Below the pieces are notes generated by a model. The model had not been told where the DNA came from and ran no database searches. It saw nothing but the letters and a program-made list of their open reading frames with translations. Source: an uncultured Xanthomonas sp. (GTDB lineage Bacteria; Pseudomonadota; Gammaproteobacteria; Xanthomonadales; Xanthomonadaceae). From it: 64,000 nucleotides of DNA. The position numbers were made by a program, and so were the translations under genes. Position 1 is the stretch's first letter. The number at the start of each line of letters is the position of its first letter. Below, in pieces: positions 63,891-64,000 of the stretch. The stretch is from the NCBI GenBank assembly GCA_943912265.1, contig CALTTS010000011.1:44680-108679 (forward strand). Reading direction: 5' to 3'.

Positions 63891-64000
63891 TCAGTAGGCC
63901 GCGTTCACCGGGCGGTAACCTTTCACCGCCATCGCCACGCCGAGCCCGGCCAGCAGCGACACCGCCGAGGTGCCGCCGTAGCTCATCAGCGGCATCGGCA
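63891..64000 (-). CDS. rodA: C-terminal end of a RodA/FtsW (SEDS) protein
   Basis: Only the last 35 or so residues are in the window: PMPLMSYGGTSAVSLLAG is the conserved SEDS-family segment before the last helix (GLGVAMAVKGYRPVNAAY). SEDS proteins polymerise glycan strands. The gene is named rodA because rodA precedes mltB-rlpA-dacC in pseudomonads and xanthomonads; FtsW cannot be excluded from so short a piece. Confidence 0.65.
   Translation of the reverse strand, partial: PMPLMSYGGTSAVSLLAGLGVAMAVKGYRPVNAAY

Overview
The window is high-GC (about 70% by eye), densely coded chromosomal DNA from a gammaproteobacterium, most likely of the Xanthomonadaceae/Lysobacteraceae. The main reasons are two large TonB-dependent receptors of the xanthomonad and Oar types, a split pntA (alpha-1/alpha-2), and the rodA...mltB-rlpA-dacC...ybeD-lipB-lipA order shared by pseudomonads and xanthomonads. 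No rRNA, tRNA, CRISPR array, transposase or prophage was seen.

Layout. Positions 1-12950 form a divergent cell-wall peptide locus. Leftward run a periplasmic transglutaminase-like protein, an Oar-type receptor and a second TonB receptor cut by the window edge. Rightward run an NlpC/P60 hydrolase, an L-Ala-D/L-Glu type dipeptide epimerase, an RpiR/MurR regulator, an L,D-transpeptidase-fold protein and an APC amino-acid permease, mostly with overlapping or near-touching ends. I read this as uptake and breakdown of murein peptides. Positions 12950-30700 are mixed housekeeping and envelope genes: DUF1453 membrane protein, PQQ-type sugar dehydrogenase, NIPSNAP protein, GH3 glucosidase, DUF2242 lipoprotein, a GGDEF cyclase with repeated N-terminal modules, M1 peptidase, a histone-H1-like Lys/Ala protein, a DegQ-like protease, a DUF883/holin-like/anchor trio, AI-2E family transporter, HAD phosphatase, M17 peptidase and an RBBP9-like hydrolase.

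Positions 30705-31652 carry no convincing gene and hold about three tandem copies of a 207-bp unit. After an FMN-dependent L-lactate dehydrogenase-like gene there is a deletion scar (32848-33343): the start of an ABC ATPase joined to the end of a LuxR-type response regulator. Divergent from it is an intact MacAB-like efflux operon (33576-38670) with a perfect 14-bp palindrome in the shared promoter region.

Positions 40470-47388 are a complete type IC (EcoR124-like) restriction-modification cassette, hsdM-hsdS-rhuM-hsdR, of lower GC than its surroundings. It has AT-rich target-recognition domains and a triple 12-bp spacer repeat in hsdS. It lies between an alpha/beta hydrolase and dapA. From 47472 to the right edge all genes run leftward: dapA, rarD, a YedA-like exporter, prc, lipA-lipB-ybeD, a CsgG-like protein, dacC, rlpA, mltB, an acetoin-reductase-like SDR, pntB-pntA2-pntA1 and the end of a rodA/ftsW-type gene. 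The SDR-pnt block sits inside the usual rodA-mltB neighbourhood and is preceded by a perfect FNR-type box (63866-63879).
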